Origin: Zarea fungicola
Lineage: Eukaryota > Ascomycota > Sordariomycetes > Hypocreales > Cordycipitaceae
Reading direction: 5' to 3'
Assembly (NCBI GenBank): GCA_900169235.1
Contig: FWCC01000179.1
Span: 62,001 to 126,000 of the forward strand
DNA length: 64,000 nucleotides
Made by a program: the position numbers and the translations under genes. The notes beneath the pieces are model-generated. The model saw only the letters and a program-made list of their open reading frames with translations. It did not search any database and was not told the origin of the DNA. This document shows, one piece after another, positions 23,801-35,617 of this stretch. The first letter of the stretch is position 1. Every line of letters starts with the position of its first letter.

Positions 23801-23968
23801 CAGCTCAATGGCAATCAACTAGACTAGTATTGTTGAGGTTTTTGTATTAGTGATATATCACCAAAATCAAGTATAAAGTGTCCGCTGTTCCTACCTCTTG
23901 GGTTACGTTTTAACTCGTTACAAGTATCATTCCACTCCACCAAGGACTCGTTTACGACGTTTTTGAGA
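20854..23968. other. 3.1-kb gene-poor region
   Basis: No supported gene. Short frames on both strands (up to about 164 codons near 23029-23523, minus) have no family features. Three copies of the 9-mer TACGGAGTA or its complement sit at 22368, 22965 and 23482. No terminal repeats or target-site duplications were seen, so no transposon is called. Confidence 0.45.
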
Positions 23969-24943
23969 ATGCTTTCCAAGCTCTTCCTTCTCGTAGCTGC
24001 TGCTACCAGCGCGCTGGCCAACGACGCCTACGATGTCAGCTACTTCCTGAACAACCCGGCTGGCGCGGCTTCATCTGGCTCACCGTGAGTATATGCTTGG
24101 ATAGCTGGGCTGCTCATAAATCTAATTAATGTTGAAACAGTCAGTGGAACTTTCCCACTGGTACTTGCTTGCCCAGCGATGCCAAAGTCAACGGCGGGCC
24201 GAACCCTGGTAACGCCCAGGACAATTGTAACATTGGCAAGCTGAACCACAACTGCCCTGCCCAGCCCAACTGGACTGGCCCCAACACTCCTCTTTGGTCC
24301 TTCCCTACCTACTGGGATCTTCGTCGCTGCAGCCAGACGGAGTTCCGTGTTGCCTACAACGTCTACTTCACCAAGGTATGTAAACCTTCCAACTTGATGC
24401 CAGGGGGGTGTTTCTCTCCGGTCTGGATCGAGTGCTTGAGTCGTGTTGCATGGCTAACATGAACCAAAAAAGGATACTGGTCACAGACACGACATTGAGT
24501 GGGTTATCGTCGTCTGGGGCACCAACGACGGCGGCAGGACCTTTTACCGCAACAGAATGATCTTTGAGCAGGACGGCAAACACCCTTCCAAGCAGTGGGG
24601 TGACATCCAAAACACCTTTTACAACGAAAATGACCAGCTGCGTCTCGGCCAAAAGTACCAGAACCACGTCCGCGTCTTCGTGGGCAAGTTCCACCACCCC
24701 ATGCTCGACACCCGCTACACCCAGTTCAAGAACACCTGCCCGCCCAACTCGGTGTCTGACTTCCGCACCGACGACTACTACTACTGGTCTGCTGGAAACC
24801 TCCAGCACGTTGATACCATTCCTTGTACGTGATTCTATACTGCCTCTGTTTCAAAGAAGTAAAAACTGACAGAATATTGTGTAGCGAACTGGAACTTTAG
24901 CCCCGCTGCCTTTGCTCGTGGCCAGGGTATCTGCAACATTTAA
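23969..24943 (+). CDS. Secreted NPP1-domain (NLP-like) protein
   Basis: Secreted protein of the necrosis- and ethylene-inducing peptide 1-like family; canonical members bind plant sphingolipids and some damage dicot membranes. Exons 23969-24084, 24141-24375, 24473-24824, 24885-24943 (253 residues). The signal peptide MLSKLFLLVAAATSALA is followed by a mature part with six cysteines. The signature region reads KDTGHRHDIEWVIVVW: both His, the Asp and the Glu of the classical GHRHDWE heptapeptide are kept, but Trp is replaced by Ile. The family hallmark of a beta-rich fold rich in Tyr/Trp is visible, and the end is GQGICNI. Whether this variant is cytolytic is unknown; many fungal NLPs are not. 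It stands alone beside gene-poor DNA, which suits an accessory effector-like gene. All three introns have canonical borders. Confidence 0.82.
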
Positions 24944-25631
24944 GAAATTTCTATTACGAGGTTGCAGAGTAGCAGCTCATATTGGTCGCATTTGTATTAA
25001 ACTAGGTTAATTATTACAAAAGAGTAATGCAACCAGTTGTTGAGATGGGTATAGGACCATGGCCCTCACAACGTCGCTGTTCAGAAGAGTTTATCCAGAA
25101 CTATCAAAGAAATAAAGTAAAATATGAGAAAGACACGTCTAAGAATGACGTTTACATGCTTTCAGCTGTACTTTGAAAATTCACTCATCTAATTTTCCAA
25201 AGTCACAGAGTTTAACCTCATCCCCAAGTGTTACATTCGTGCGGCAGGCTTAGACAGACAAAACTGCGTCTTTCGTCCGATTTCAAGCCTTATCTTGTCA
25301 TGAAGGAGAAGGTTTTGTCAGCACATCTTCTTTGTCTCCTTTCTCTGAAGTTTGATTTTCCTTTCCTTCTTGTCCACGTATAGCTTTCCCTCACCGCAGC
25401 ACCTTTGCCATCCGACTACAGTTGGAGCCTGACTGCCAATCTCTTGTAACAAAAACTCATCAGGCGCAACACACACACACACACGCGCGCGCACATTCAC
25501 AAAGTCTCATAGATTCCCAATATGCAGAAGCGAAGACTCAATATTCATTCAGCCTCCATGCTTCCTATCATGTGCAGGTATATATACATATATGGAAAAC
25601 AGCAACAAGGCTAAGAGAATGAAGCGCAGCC
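24944..25631. other. Intergenic region between convergent genes
   Basis: 3' flanks of the NLP-like gene and the Cys-rich gene. It contains an AC/GC dinucleotide tract. No gene is visible. Confidence 0.5.
25469..25494. repeat. (AC)n(GC)n microsatellite
   Basis: Alternating purine-pyrimidine tract on the plus strand, about 16 bases of AC followed by GC units. This composition can adopt Z-DNA. It is non-coding. Confidence 0.85.
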
Positions 25632-26609
25632 TCATTCCACCCCCGGTCTTTTCTCCTGCATCTTCGTCCACCATTCAGGCCATACCGTTCCCTGGCTTGG
25701 GTCGGGGACTGGCACTGCAAACTGATTTACATCCGTCTCAACGCCATCAATCAACATTGTCCTCTTTGGCGCAGCCATTGCTCTCTCCCTGCTTCCACTT
25801 CGTCGTCCTTCTCCTCGCCCTACCTGCCCTGCTTTCTTTACACGTCCCCTGCCCAGGTACTCTGCGCAACAGCCGCCAGCGTCTTGCTCATACCGCGAGC
25901 ACGGCTCGTCCCTCTTCCTCAGCCTCTGCGCCTCCGCCGAGCCCCCTTGCCCGAACCCAAGCCGCATCGTCAGACGCGAGCACCGCAGGCCCGACTCCTT
26001 GCACCTCACGCACGCGTCCAGGCCGGTTCGCACCACGCGAGAGGGGATCACGTACCGCGGCGCCGACAGGTTGCGCATAAACTCCCGCACGGGGAAGCCC
26101 TCCACGTACCGCGGGAGGCTATCCGCAACGCTGTCCGAGTGCCGCGCCTAGAGGCTCTCAAACTGTGCATTCAGCGCCTCCATACGGGAAAGTGTCTCTT
26201 GCTCGTCCTCCTCTTCGCCTCGACTTACTCGTGCTTCGCGCTCCCCTTCAAACTCATCCACCATGGCAAAGTAGGTATCTTCCATTTTCTGGTGCGTCCA
26301 GCGCCGCTCCGGCTTCTCGGGCTTGGGCTCGCCGTCGGGGAACAGCTCGCGGACCAGCTCCTTTCTACGTGCGCGTCGCTCTAGCCTTGAACGCTCAAAC
26401 TCCTCCTCCGCTGCCTTGGCCTCCGCGAGGCGCACGCGAAGGGGGATGCGCTTGGGAGGTCCACGCGGCGGCGGAGAGCGCGCGCGGCGAGCGGCAGCTT
26501 GCTTGCAGATGGTGTCGATTAGATCCATGATGGTACTGTTTCGGTTGATCTTGTTTCTCTTGTCAAATCTGATATCCTTGAGTTTCGGATTACGCGACGG
26601 AGAAAGCAT
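25632..26609 (-). CDS. Uncharacterised fungal protein with Cys-rich C-terminal half
   Basis: I do not recognise the family. Predicted exons on the minus strand: 26609-26229 and 26147-25632 (298 residues). A perfect GTAAGT donor (26228) and a CTCTAG acceptor (26148) define an 81-nt intron. It removes an in-frame TAG and, being a multiple of three, leaves the frame unchanged, so the frame looks like two abutting ORFs. The N-terminal half is basic and helical, with dense Arg/Glu (RLAEAKAAEEEFERSRLERR). The C-terminal half has cysteine pairs, ACVRCKESGLRC and GGCCAEY, that could bind a metal, and a Trp-rich end (VWPEWWTKM). The start could also be the second Met (26528, MDLIDTICKQ), which has a better context. 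A nuclear or scaffold role is only a guess from charge. Confidence 0.65.
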
Positions 26610-27390
26610 TGTCCTGTCCTTTTAATACCTTCTTTAGTTGTTGCATTTGGTCTTTTGGACCGAAATGGTGCAGTAGTTTCTTTGCATTAACTTGCAAGCT
26701 TGCACATTAACGGCGTCGTTTATTTCTTTGTATTCACTTATAAGCTTGCACTGCAACGACCATGATCTCTTTTCAGTAACATACAGGTTTACACCCTTGC
26801 GAGGTCGCTGTTTCTTTTGCATTAACTTGCCGGTCTGCATTGCCACGGCTTCCTTTTGTTCCTTTGGCATAACTTGCACATTTTGCACTGCAATGAGTCC
26901 GTTGTTTCTTTGCACTCGCTTGCGAGCGTCAATGAGGCTGGTTATAAGAACCCCTCTGTTCATCCAACAATCTAGTTGTTCATATAAACACACAATCTGA
27001 AAGAATAAAGAAACAAGAACCAAAAAAAGGATAAAATCAACAAATTAACGCCTTATCCCCCTCCCATGTCCATGATCTGTCATGTTGCCTTCCGGAAAAG
27101 AAAAAAAAAAGAAACAAGGACAAAATAACAAAGAATGATCAGCTCACTGTTTGTTCCATACGCCAGCCAATGATAATAAAGAAAAGAAAAAATATACTGC
27201 AAAGGACAAAATCATTTGCCTGCTTGAAAACCCCATGTAACATCATATCCATGTTGGTAATAAAAAGAACACTCAAGAAATACAACCGAGCTGTGAAGCG
27301 TGGCTGCTGTATATGCAATTAGTTCTGCCAGTCTTTCTTTTTCGGCAAGTCTGTATAGATATTTATTTTTTTAAAGTGAGGCCAGTGTGC
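26610..27390. other. Intergenic region with degenerate tandem repeats
   Basis: Upstream region of the Cys-rich gene and 3' flank of ATG1. The part at about 26640-26950 is a degenerate repeat, listed separately. The remainder is A-rich on the plus strand. Confidence 0.5.
26640..26950. repeat. Degenerate tandem repeat, period about 55-65 bp
   Basis: Four to five imperfect copies of a unit built on TTTCTTTGCATTAACTTGC followed by a TGCAAGCTTGCAC-like palindrome and GCAACG. They are easiest to see at about 26672, 26728, 26810, 26855 and 26910. On the minus strand the frame stays open through all copies (26634-27023), giving recurring KLMQKKQ/KLMQRN-like words, but no family is evident. Confidence 0.6.
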
Positions 27391-30294
27391 TCATGTCGAG
27401 CCATAGGACGGAACGCTGCGTGGTGTCACGTCTCCGCTGAGACGACGCATGCTGGTCATGTGTTGCGCCTTGCTGTTGGCATCAGCAATCATTTGCTGCT
27501 TCTTCCGGACACGGTTTAGTCGTCCGGTTGTCATCAATATCACTGCGCACGTTAGAGGGGTATAATGCATGTACAAGAGGTTGTTGCTTACTGTTCCGCA
27601 CATGAGCCTCCTCTTCAGAGTCCAACTCGGTGTTGGTCTCTGCGTCCCTAGCCGACTCCTTGGCAGAGGAAGATCTGCGACCTGGCTCGTCGTAGCTATC
27701 AAGGACTGCCTCGAGCATTCGAATGGCAGTAAGGTAGGAAATCTCGCAGCCGGGTAGATTTTCATTGGTTACTTCGTCAATGGCTGCCGCGCGACCCATC
27801 TCAAGTGCCCGATCGTACATGAGCTTTTCAGCGCTGATACCTGGCGTCAAGTAGACCTGCTTCACACCGCCGGCGGATGATGCGAGAGAATCCTCGCCCT
27901 GGTTTGCAGGATTACCGGGGTGGTCCTCTGGGAGCTGCTTTTGAGCCTCGGTGAGCTTGAGGCGCACAATTTCCGATTTTTCCAAAACCTCATTGAATCG
28001 CTGACGAACCCACTGAACAACCGCATTGATACGCTGAACAAGTGCCTGCGGCACGTTGGGGGATTCGGATCGGGACCTCTTGGACCACCATAGACTAGCA
28101 ATGTCCATGGCACGGGCCAGAAGCGTCAGCGATTTGACATACAGAACAAGAGCCTCCTCAGAGAGGGCGACCGTGGCATCCAATGTCAGTCCCTCGTCGT
28201 CGCCCACTAGCTGGTCAGGGTCCATGCCACCAAGGCCGTAGTCTGTAGATGGGGCCATTGGAAGAAGTTGTTTGTATTTCACTTCGGCAAAGCCATACAC
28301 GCAGTCGCTTCGAGTGGCAAACTCCTCAATGGCTTGTGCCGCCCTGGCATCCTCATCAGAGGCCTGGAAGGATTTACCATCACCGAGGAGCCCGGCCGAG
28401 GTCGGGGTTGGATATGCCGGGAATGGCTGATACAGAGGTGGCGATGGCCCCCTTTGACGTACCGGGTTGACTCTGTAACCAAAGAGTCGAAGGCTCGCGT
28501 CTTGAATGGCTTTGGAAATGGCGCTCGAGGCAGATCCGGGGCTAGCAGAGAGAGCCTTTTCGTACGATGAGCGACGATCCTGGCCAGCACGGCCCTGGGC
28601 AATCAGGGCAGTTCGTGAGGCAGGTGCTGGGATAGCACCGGTCGTCGAGTTCGATGAGCCCTGCTGTGTATATCTTCTTGTCATCGAACCAGCCTTTGCC
28701 GATGGAGTGTTTAGTGCAAGCTTCTCATTTGCGGCCAACTCGTCGGCTAGGGCATTTACCTCAACATGACGACGCTCAACAACAACATAGTCTCTCTCAA
28801 ACATGACGTCTTGTGCAGCCTTCTCCTCTTCCGTCAAGGATAAGTCTGATGCCTGTCGCGCGGTACGGAGTGTTGATGGCTGCGGCTCGCGTCCACTCCT
28901 ATCGGCGGCCTTGGGGTGATTAGGCGCAGAGTGGGATTGGACTGGTGCAGGCCGTTGGATACCAAGGCCATGTCCACCATCCCGAGGGGAAACGCTCAAG
29001 CGATGGTCGGAATTTCGATGGCCACGACCAGCGTCACGCGGGCTGCCAGCAGTGGGCGAGCGCGGCTGCGTTTCGCGGGGAGACTTGGGAGACGAGTGGG
29101 TTTCCCGGGGGCCATCGCTCGGCTGTCTCGACATTTGCAGCTGCAGCTGCGGCGGCGAGGGCATGGTCTCCTCTTGTTTGATTGTTTGAAGCTCTCGTCT
29201 GGACGGAGACGGAGCTGGAATGTCATCCTCAACCACGCCGGGGATATCTTCATTCACAACGTGATGTTCAAAAAAGTGTTCAAAACTTATACGCTCCACA
29301 GGTTTCCGTTTCAGGAGGATGCGTGTGAGAGCTTTGAGATCGGGCGAGACTGCTACTTCTCTTGGAAACTTGATAACATCTCCTGCCGATTCTATTTTAC
29401 GGAGCAGTTCGACATGGTTCCTGGCGCGGAATGGTGGCCGGCCGGTAATCATTTCGTACAACACGGTACCGACGGACCACAGATCAGACTTGGCTTCATA
29501 ACGCTCATAACGAAGAATCTCCGGCGCCATGTATAGCGGCGATCCGCAAAGAGTGTCGGCGAGAGATGTTGACGGCAAGACCCGGGCGAAGCCAAAGTCG
29601 GCAATCTTGAGCGTGGGGAGCGAGGCAAGACCAAGGGGGGCGATCATAGACTCTCGGCTAGCTTCCATGATGGGGACACCCCTCTGTTCTCTGAAGGCGG
29701 CTGCTGGAGTCAATAGCAGGTTCTGGGGCTTGATATCGCGATGGATATAGCTTCTGTCGCGAAGAAACTCGATGGCGCTAGCGAGCTGCTTTAGAAAGTG
29801 GCGGATAATGACCTCGTTCAGGCCGGAGTTGGGGGTAGAAGGGTATTTGCGCGCCAACTCGTGGGTGGCGGGATGTGTGATGAGCTTGTCTCGCTTCTTG
29901 ATAAAAAGGGACAAGTCGCCGAGCTCACAGTATTCCATAATCAGGTTGATGTGGGTGGACGAGTCGATACAGTCATGCAGGGCAACAATATGAGGATGTC
30001 GGAGAGTCTTGAGGATTTGAATCTCGCCATAGAGATTTTCCTTTAGTTTCTTGTTGAGGCGCGCCACTTCGACGGATTTGATGGCAACGGCGGCTTTGGA
30101 CTCCTAGACAACTGTTAGTCGATCAAGCAGATGGAAGAAGCTGCCGGGGGGCATTGGCAACACACCTTGTGCCATCCCATGTAGACCTGAGCAAAACTTC
30201 CTTTACCGATCTCTTTGTCAATGACAAAACTGCCGATATTGCGGCTGCTCCTGCGAGAGCCGTGGGACGAGGTCCCATCCTGTCGGCTAGCCAT
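27391..30294 (-). CDS. ATG1: Autophagy serine/threonine kinase Atg1 (ULK1)
   Basis: Initiator kinase of autophagy and the Cvt pathway, acting with Atg13 and Atg17 at the pre-autophagosomal structure. Predicted exons on the minus strand: 30294-30166, 30103-27592, 27542-27391 (930 residues, phases agree). The kinase domain is near the N terminus (about 22-330): [55 protein letters not shown] and [14 protein letters not shown] fungal-type insertion sits between the HRD and DFG motifs. The middle is a Ser/Pro-rich disordered region with many SPR/SP sites, where kinase substrates and an Atg8-interacting motif would lie. The C-terminal early-autophagy-targeting (tandem MIT) region starts near [16 protein letters not shown] and ends across the last 49-nt intron with [21 protein letters not shown] 30294 is the first Met before the domain. 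Confidence 0.95.
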
Positions 30295-30608
30295 GGTGTC
30301 CTGCAAAGCTTATCATGGGCAGGAGAGTGGAAGCCTTCCAGGAGAGCAGCCCGTGGGGCTTATAGTATTCGAAACACGTCAACGGCAGTCGGGGTCGTCA
30401 TGTAAGCTATCCAAGTAACGAGGTGTGGACGAGGTTGGTCGTACAGAGTCGTAGAAAGCAGGGGGAGGGGAGAAGTTGAGACAAGGCAGCAGGGTCGAGC
30501 AGAGCCGGCAGAGCCCAGATGGATCGAAGGATGTGGGTAGACTGGGCGGCAAGTGATCCGCGGGAGTATTTGGGGTCTGCTAGCTGGCTGGCTGCAGATA
30601 CCTATGGA

Positions 30609-31301
30609 CTGTTATTCGCGTTAGCTAGACTGCAGGGTTGAAGTGGCCAGTCAAGAAGCGTCATGGGCGAGGTACTGAGGTATGCATGCATAGTAGTGGG
30701 TGTGACGGGAAAAGGGAGCCGCACAACGGACCAGGAAGGGGACCGGCGTGAGGTAGATGCCTTGAGAGATGATGGATAAGACTGGGGTCGACCAAAGAGG
30801 CGCAAGGCAGCAGTGACAAGATGCAGGACAAGCCGGGCAGGCACACATGCATCAGGGTCAAGGCGCACGAATATCGAGATGCAAGGATGCCTGGGAGACA
30901 AGTGCCGGGAAGCCTAGTTGATGCGCGGCTTGTGGTTGTAATAAGAGCGGTGACTAACACGGCGGCATCGCCAGCGACAGTAACGGGCGGTTGGCTTGTT
31001 TGGTTTGGCCGGGGGGTGGCTTGCAAGCTCAAGGCTTGAGGACAAGGAAAGACTGGTTCGGCGCATCGGGGAATGAAGACTGATGGGAGCTGTCTCAAGA
31101 CGAGGCAGATGACTTGACGAGGGCCGGTTGGCGGAGAGCAAGGTTTGGCGGCGTCGAGACGAGACGAGGCCAGGCCAGGCCAGGCGAGAACATGTAGGGA
31201 ACGGGAATAGTTGGTAGTGTACTGGTAGGGGATCATGCAGAATCGGAGCGAGTGGTGTATGGTAGAGGCGGCGTACGCCACGGTAGCACTGGGCGACTTA
31301 C
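30609..31301 (-). other. Probable 5' leader intron of ATG1
   Basis: On the minus strand, CAGG followed by GTAAGT at 31301, and a GCTAACG branch-like site followed by AATAACAG at 30609, delimit a 693-nt candidate intron in the ATG1 leader. The signals are strong, but the length is high for a fungus. This is inference without transcripts. Confidence 0.45.
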
Positions 31302-34300
31302 CCTGAGGGTTTGCAAGCAGGTCGATATGGTTGCGAGGTTGATAAGAGAGCGGTGCCGAGGCCAGGTAAACAAGGACGAAACGAGAGTAGAGAAAGAATC
31401 CAAAAGAAGGGGTCTGCCGTTGTGTGCCAAACGATTTGCGATGGGATAAAAGAAGAAGGAAAGGAACGATTTCGAGTTGACGATTAGAGACGGGGGCGGC
31501 GCTGGGTGTAGATACCTGGATAGGCTGACAAGTGTGACAGAGCCGATGGCGCAACAGAAGCAGCAATAGAGCGACTGGGGGGCGATGGCGGAGAGAGGTG
31601 CGAGCCAAAGTGACCACAAGGCGTCACCGACTGCGCAAGTTGCCGAATCGAGACGCGGCGCTAAGAAAGTAGTGAGGGGGGGGTCTCGAGTGGTTTGGTG
31701 TGGTAGACAGTGAGAGATACTAGGATGGAGTCGACTTTTTTGGTGTTGGGGAAAGTGGACAAAACGAGCGGCCAACCAAAGGGCGTGTCCGTTGCTGCAA
31801 CTGTTATAGAAGTATGTACCTTTGTACCGGCCGGGGGAGGTCACAAGTCGAAAAAGTCTGGGGGTTCCACCACAACGGACAAGTGGTGGCGGAAACGGGG
31901 ATGGAATTTGAGAAAAAAGGAGATGGAGAGGACGATGCAAGAGTAAAAGAAGCAGAAGAAGTAAAATACAAGGGAGAAACAAAAGTGTGTTGTTTCCAAG
32001 AGGCGAGTGATGACAAACGTGATGGATGGTTCTGTCTACCTCTGTACTCTGGATGTACAAGTAGTACTACTAGTAGTAGTTTGCGAGGCACTTACTCGGT
32101 ACCTGTGGAAGCACCAAACAGAACAGCGAGCAAGTGAGTGAGTGTATCGACACAACCCATCTAGCGCTATTAATACTACTGGTACATGACGAAGAGAGGA
32201 GTCCCATGGCTGGTTTCTCTCACAATAAGCTCATTTTAGGGGCATTCAAAAGAGGCGGCGATGCTCGTCACGACACATTTGGTACAGACTCGTGATGCTT
32301 CCTTTGGGAGGCGGGCTACCAAAGGCAGTTAGCGCCATACACCAGCTGGTACTGCCAACGGAGAGCACTGGTACAGTGTCGTGTATCTTTGTATCTTGGT
32401 ACTCGATTGGGTGGTTTGCATGTATCTTTGTGCCTAAAATATGTGTGCATAACAGGGGGCGGGCTGTTGCGTTTGGGGGATCTCGCATCAGCAGCTTCTC
32501 CAACTGTCACAAGTACCAGACAAGTACTTTTGCAGGTGACCGTGTTGACGAGTTATTGGCCAGCACGCAATGTCGAGAGGGAATCTCGGCAACGATTACG
32601 TGCGTGACTCGGGGTCGTCGGGCTGTCGGGGCCTGTCGCTCAGTGTATGATGACTACTACCTTCAGAGCAGCGCAGCCATTGTGACTCCAAATGGTACCA
32701 ACGAGATACCTGCTGCCAAACAAGCTCACACGATACATGGACCCAAAAATTGGGGGAGGGGAGAGGCGTAAAACAGCGCCACCCTACTCACCTGAAGCCT
32801 GGAGGGCCCCATTTTGACAGTTTTGGGCGCATCATGACCGCTACAAGAGCCACTGCAGCTGTAATACTAGTAGGACTCGCTGAACCATTGTCCGCCAAGC
32901 ACTGTATCTCTCCTGGCTACAAGATGCCAACCCGTACAGTACCTGTAACTGACTGTGCCCCCAGAAAACATCCATCACTCATCACTTTCAGCGCCATTCT
33001 CGTCCCCCCCCATCGTCACCTGCAACCTGCAGCCAATCCCATCCACCGTGCAGCATCAGCCCGATAAGCCAAGCTGCCATTCCGATGGCGTCTTTGCTAT
33101 CATCTGGCTTTCGCTATCTATTATCGTGGATGGTACCAAGTACATGCCTATCTCTTGTCTAGTATCCCAAACCATCTACAAACCAGGACCTTTTGCATTC
33201 GCGTTAGTGTAATCAGTGCACACTGGCAAACATATGCCAGTTCTCTTATCCGCTTCTCGGACCCCCATGTTCCATCCCTATCGCTATCGGCATCACAGAT
33301 TCCCGATTTCCGCCGTTTACATATTAGTACCTACTCATACTGGTATGTCAAGGTGATAGTATGGAGAGGGACAAGAGGCACCAACTTTCAAACAGGGGTT
33401 ATCCTCACCACCATACCCGCGTGACTCTTATTTTCTATTTCAGCGTCAGTGACTGGTTCATGCAATAAACAGGTCAACAAGTGATGCTGCCTCCTCTCCC
33501 CAGCCAGCCACCGCAAAACAAAACCCGCCAGCAGCCAACCAGCAGCCATCCAAGCACCACGGCGCTCATTCCGACTCGATGCTGCAAGGGCTTGCCTTGT
33601 TGCGGATACTCCGTTGTGATACCATCATCAGTACCTACGTAGCATCGTTAAATGGATATCGCTCAAGCAAGGCATATCCTTGCCTATTCCTGCATCGCCA
33701 GCGTTCCCTCATCTCAGCCACAACTGACCCGCTGTTACTCTTATTTAAAAAAGAAACAATGAAACTAGAAAGAAAACAGGCCCTCTTGTTTTCCGCGATG
33801 ACGCAGATGGGGTAAGCCTTGAGGATTGACACTCCCAAAACAGTCATATCCCTAAACTATGTACATACTAGTTACCATCAATTGCAACCATGCTTGAGAG
33901 CTAGCGGCTTTTAATTCATCTACCGGGAAGCTTCCCCGCAAAAACGTAGAGCGGGCTGCAGAACAATACGTACAAAACCCAGGTAACTAGCTATTAGGCA
34001 GCTGCATACAAATGGGGCACGCCTCAATTTTGCAAGCATCATGAATAAAAGTAGAAAAATTGAGAAAACAGGGCGTCAAGGCATGAAACATAAAATTAAA
34101 AATATATCCGATATTGCATGCGGCTTTTTGTGTCTACCCACACCCACTCTTCCCATCAGCTAGCCAGCTACCTTCGATCTGTTGTACAACAGCCCCATAC
34201 CAAATACGTCAAAAAGAATACGGGGGTTTGTACAACCACTCCAACCCAATACCCCGACGTCCTGTACTCCCATATTAAAAAAGAAATAATTCTCAGTACT

Positions 34301-34868
34301 GTAGCTTGCTAATTACCTGATACTTTCTCTTTTGTTGTTGTACACGGTTCTCGCCCCATCTCGCCATCTCCCTCTCAGATTATTCCACATTCCCCAGGAA
34401 ACGCAACTCCAGTTAAACATTACACCATCGCTTATTGCCTTTTCTTTTCCCGGAAATTCTCCTTTGCATATCCAGCTGCTGGGCGCCGTTTCCTTGGCAA
34501 TGCATGTCCTTTTTTTTTTCCTCCTCTGCTTGTCAGGGGGGCAGGCCACCTCTACAAATCTCGGTAAAGTGCAGCCAAGCCCAGCCCAGTCACCAAGGCA
34601 ATATACCCCATGAACCTACCTAAAGTCGTGGCAAGGTAGCATTTTCATGCAGAAACCCTCCTCTTTGTGGCGTTTCAAAACCCCAACCGATTTTTCCTTT
34701 GCCCGTTGGCGGGCGTATCGACGAGACATGGCGCAAGCTGCATGTCCACCGGTATTGCTTTTCCTTTTTAGATTTTTAATGGCCAGAGGATGAAAGAGGG
34801 GCCAACCTCTTGCCGTTAGCTTTTCCCTTTTCCCGTTACCTACCTTTACATACTGACTACATACTCCA

Positions 34869-34895
34869 TACACACACACACGCACACACACACAA
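34869..34895. repeat. (AC)n microsatellite
   Basis: About 26 bases of CA/CG alternation on the plus strand in non-coding DNA. Confidence 0.85.
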
Positions 34896-35333
34896 ACATA
34901 TGCAAGCTGTTGTCCCTTTCGCCAGCCACTCGCTCGCTGCCACATGTGCCTGGCTTGTTCGCCGCCATAGGCTCGCGCTGCGGATTTGTTTGCTGCTGGT
35001 TGCCCCGTATGACTCGCCCGCTTCCCACCCCCACGATCTCTTCAAGTTCGGAGAAGAAACATGGCTAGCGAATGAGGACGCAGGCTCTCATTTGGTGTTT
35101 TCTTTGCCTGCTTCTTGCGGCCGTTTCTGTGCCCACCACCCCTTGCACAAGACTTTGTTTCACCTTGACAAGTTCTGCTGGTCTCGGGCCCTCTCTCCAT
35201 CCCCTCCATCCCCCGTGTGATCTGTAGTGATCTGTGTGACTGGAATTCGACATGCGAATCGCCTGACGAAATATCATGTTCACTACGAGCCAAACCACCA
35301 AAACCACCAAAAGACCTTGATTTTAGTAACCCT

Positions 35334-35361
35334 TAAAAGAAAAGAAAAGAAAAGAAAGAAA
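35334..35361. repeat. (AAAAG)n microsatellite
   Basis: Four to five AAAAG units followed by AAAG, in the 3' flank of the ornithine aminotransferase gene. Confidence 0.85.
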
Positions 35362-35617
35362 TCAATTTCGCCTAGCTAAATTCCCATTCCCATTTTCCTA
35401 TGCTGCCTCATGACGGTCATGGCAATCCCTTGGGTATCTTGTATTACGACTAAAATCATGTCGGGTCGCTGTGTCGTTTCAATTCCCGGCGCTCGCGCTC
35501 ACAATGCAGGCCCGTCTCCGGACGCGGCTTCCCGCTTATTCCTGCTCTCTTCGTTTCACGTCCTTTTTTTTCTTCGTCCGTTGCCTTTTGTAATTCCTTC
35601 TCCCTCTCGCTCACCAT

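Larger units (their letters stand above)
30295..35617. other. 5.3-kb non-coding region upstream of ATG1
   Basis: No supported gene. The first 2 kb is purine-rich on the plus strand, so pyrimidine-rich in the ATG1 sense direction, which leaves long minus-strand frames open (30661-31617, 31233-32060) with Leu/Ser/Pro-biased, family-free products. A probable leader intron of ATG1 lies here. Further right there are many GGTACC-like words (32050-32700, 33350), an AC tract near 34870 and an AAAAG tract near 35340. The right end is the 3' flank of the ornithine aminotransferase gene. Confidence 0.5.

Noticed and set aside
20854..23968. Possible decayed transposon in the gene-poor stretch
   Set aside because: No inverted or direct terminal repeats, no transposase or reverse transcriptase motif, and no target-site duplication were seen.
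25632..26609. Two adjacent separate genes split by TAG
   Set aside because: A perfect GTAAGT...TAG intron of 81 nt joins them in frame.
30661..31617. 318-codon minus-strand open frame upstream of ATG1
   Set aside because: Leu/Ser/Pro/Arg-biased product of a pyrimidine-rich strand, no domain, and it crosses a better-supported leader intron.
31233..32060. 275-codon minus-strand open frame
   Set aside because: Same compositional cause; His/Leu/Ser-rich without any family feature.
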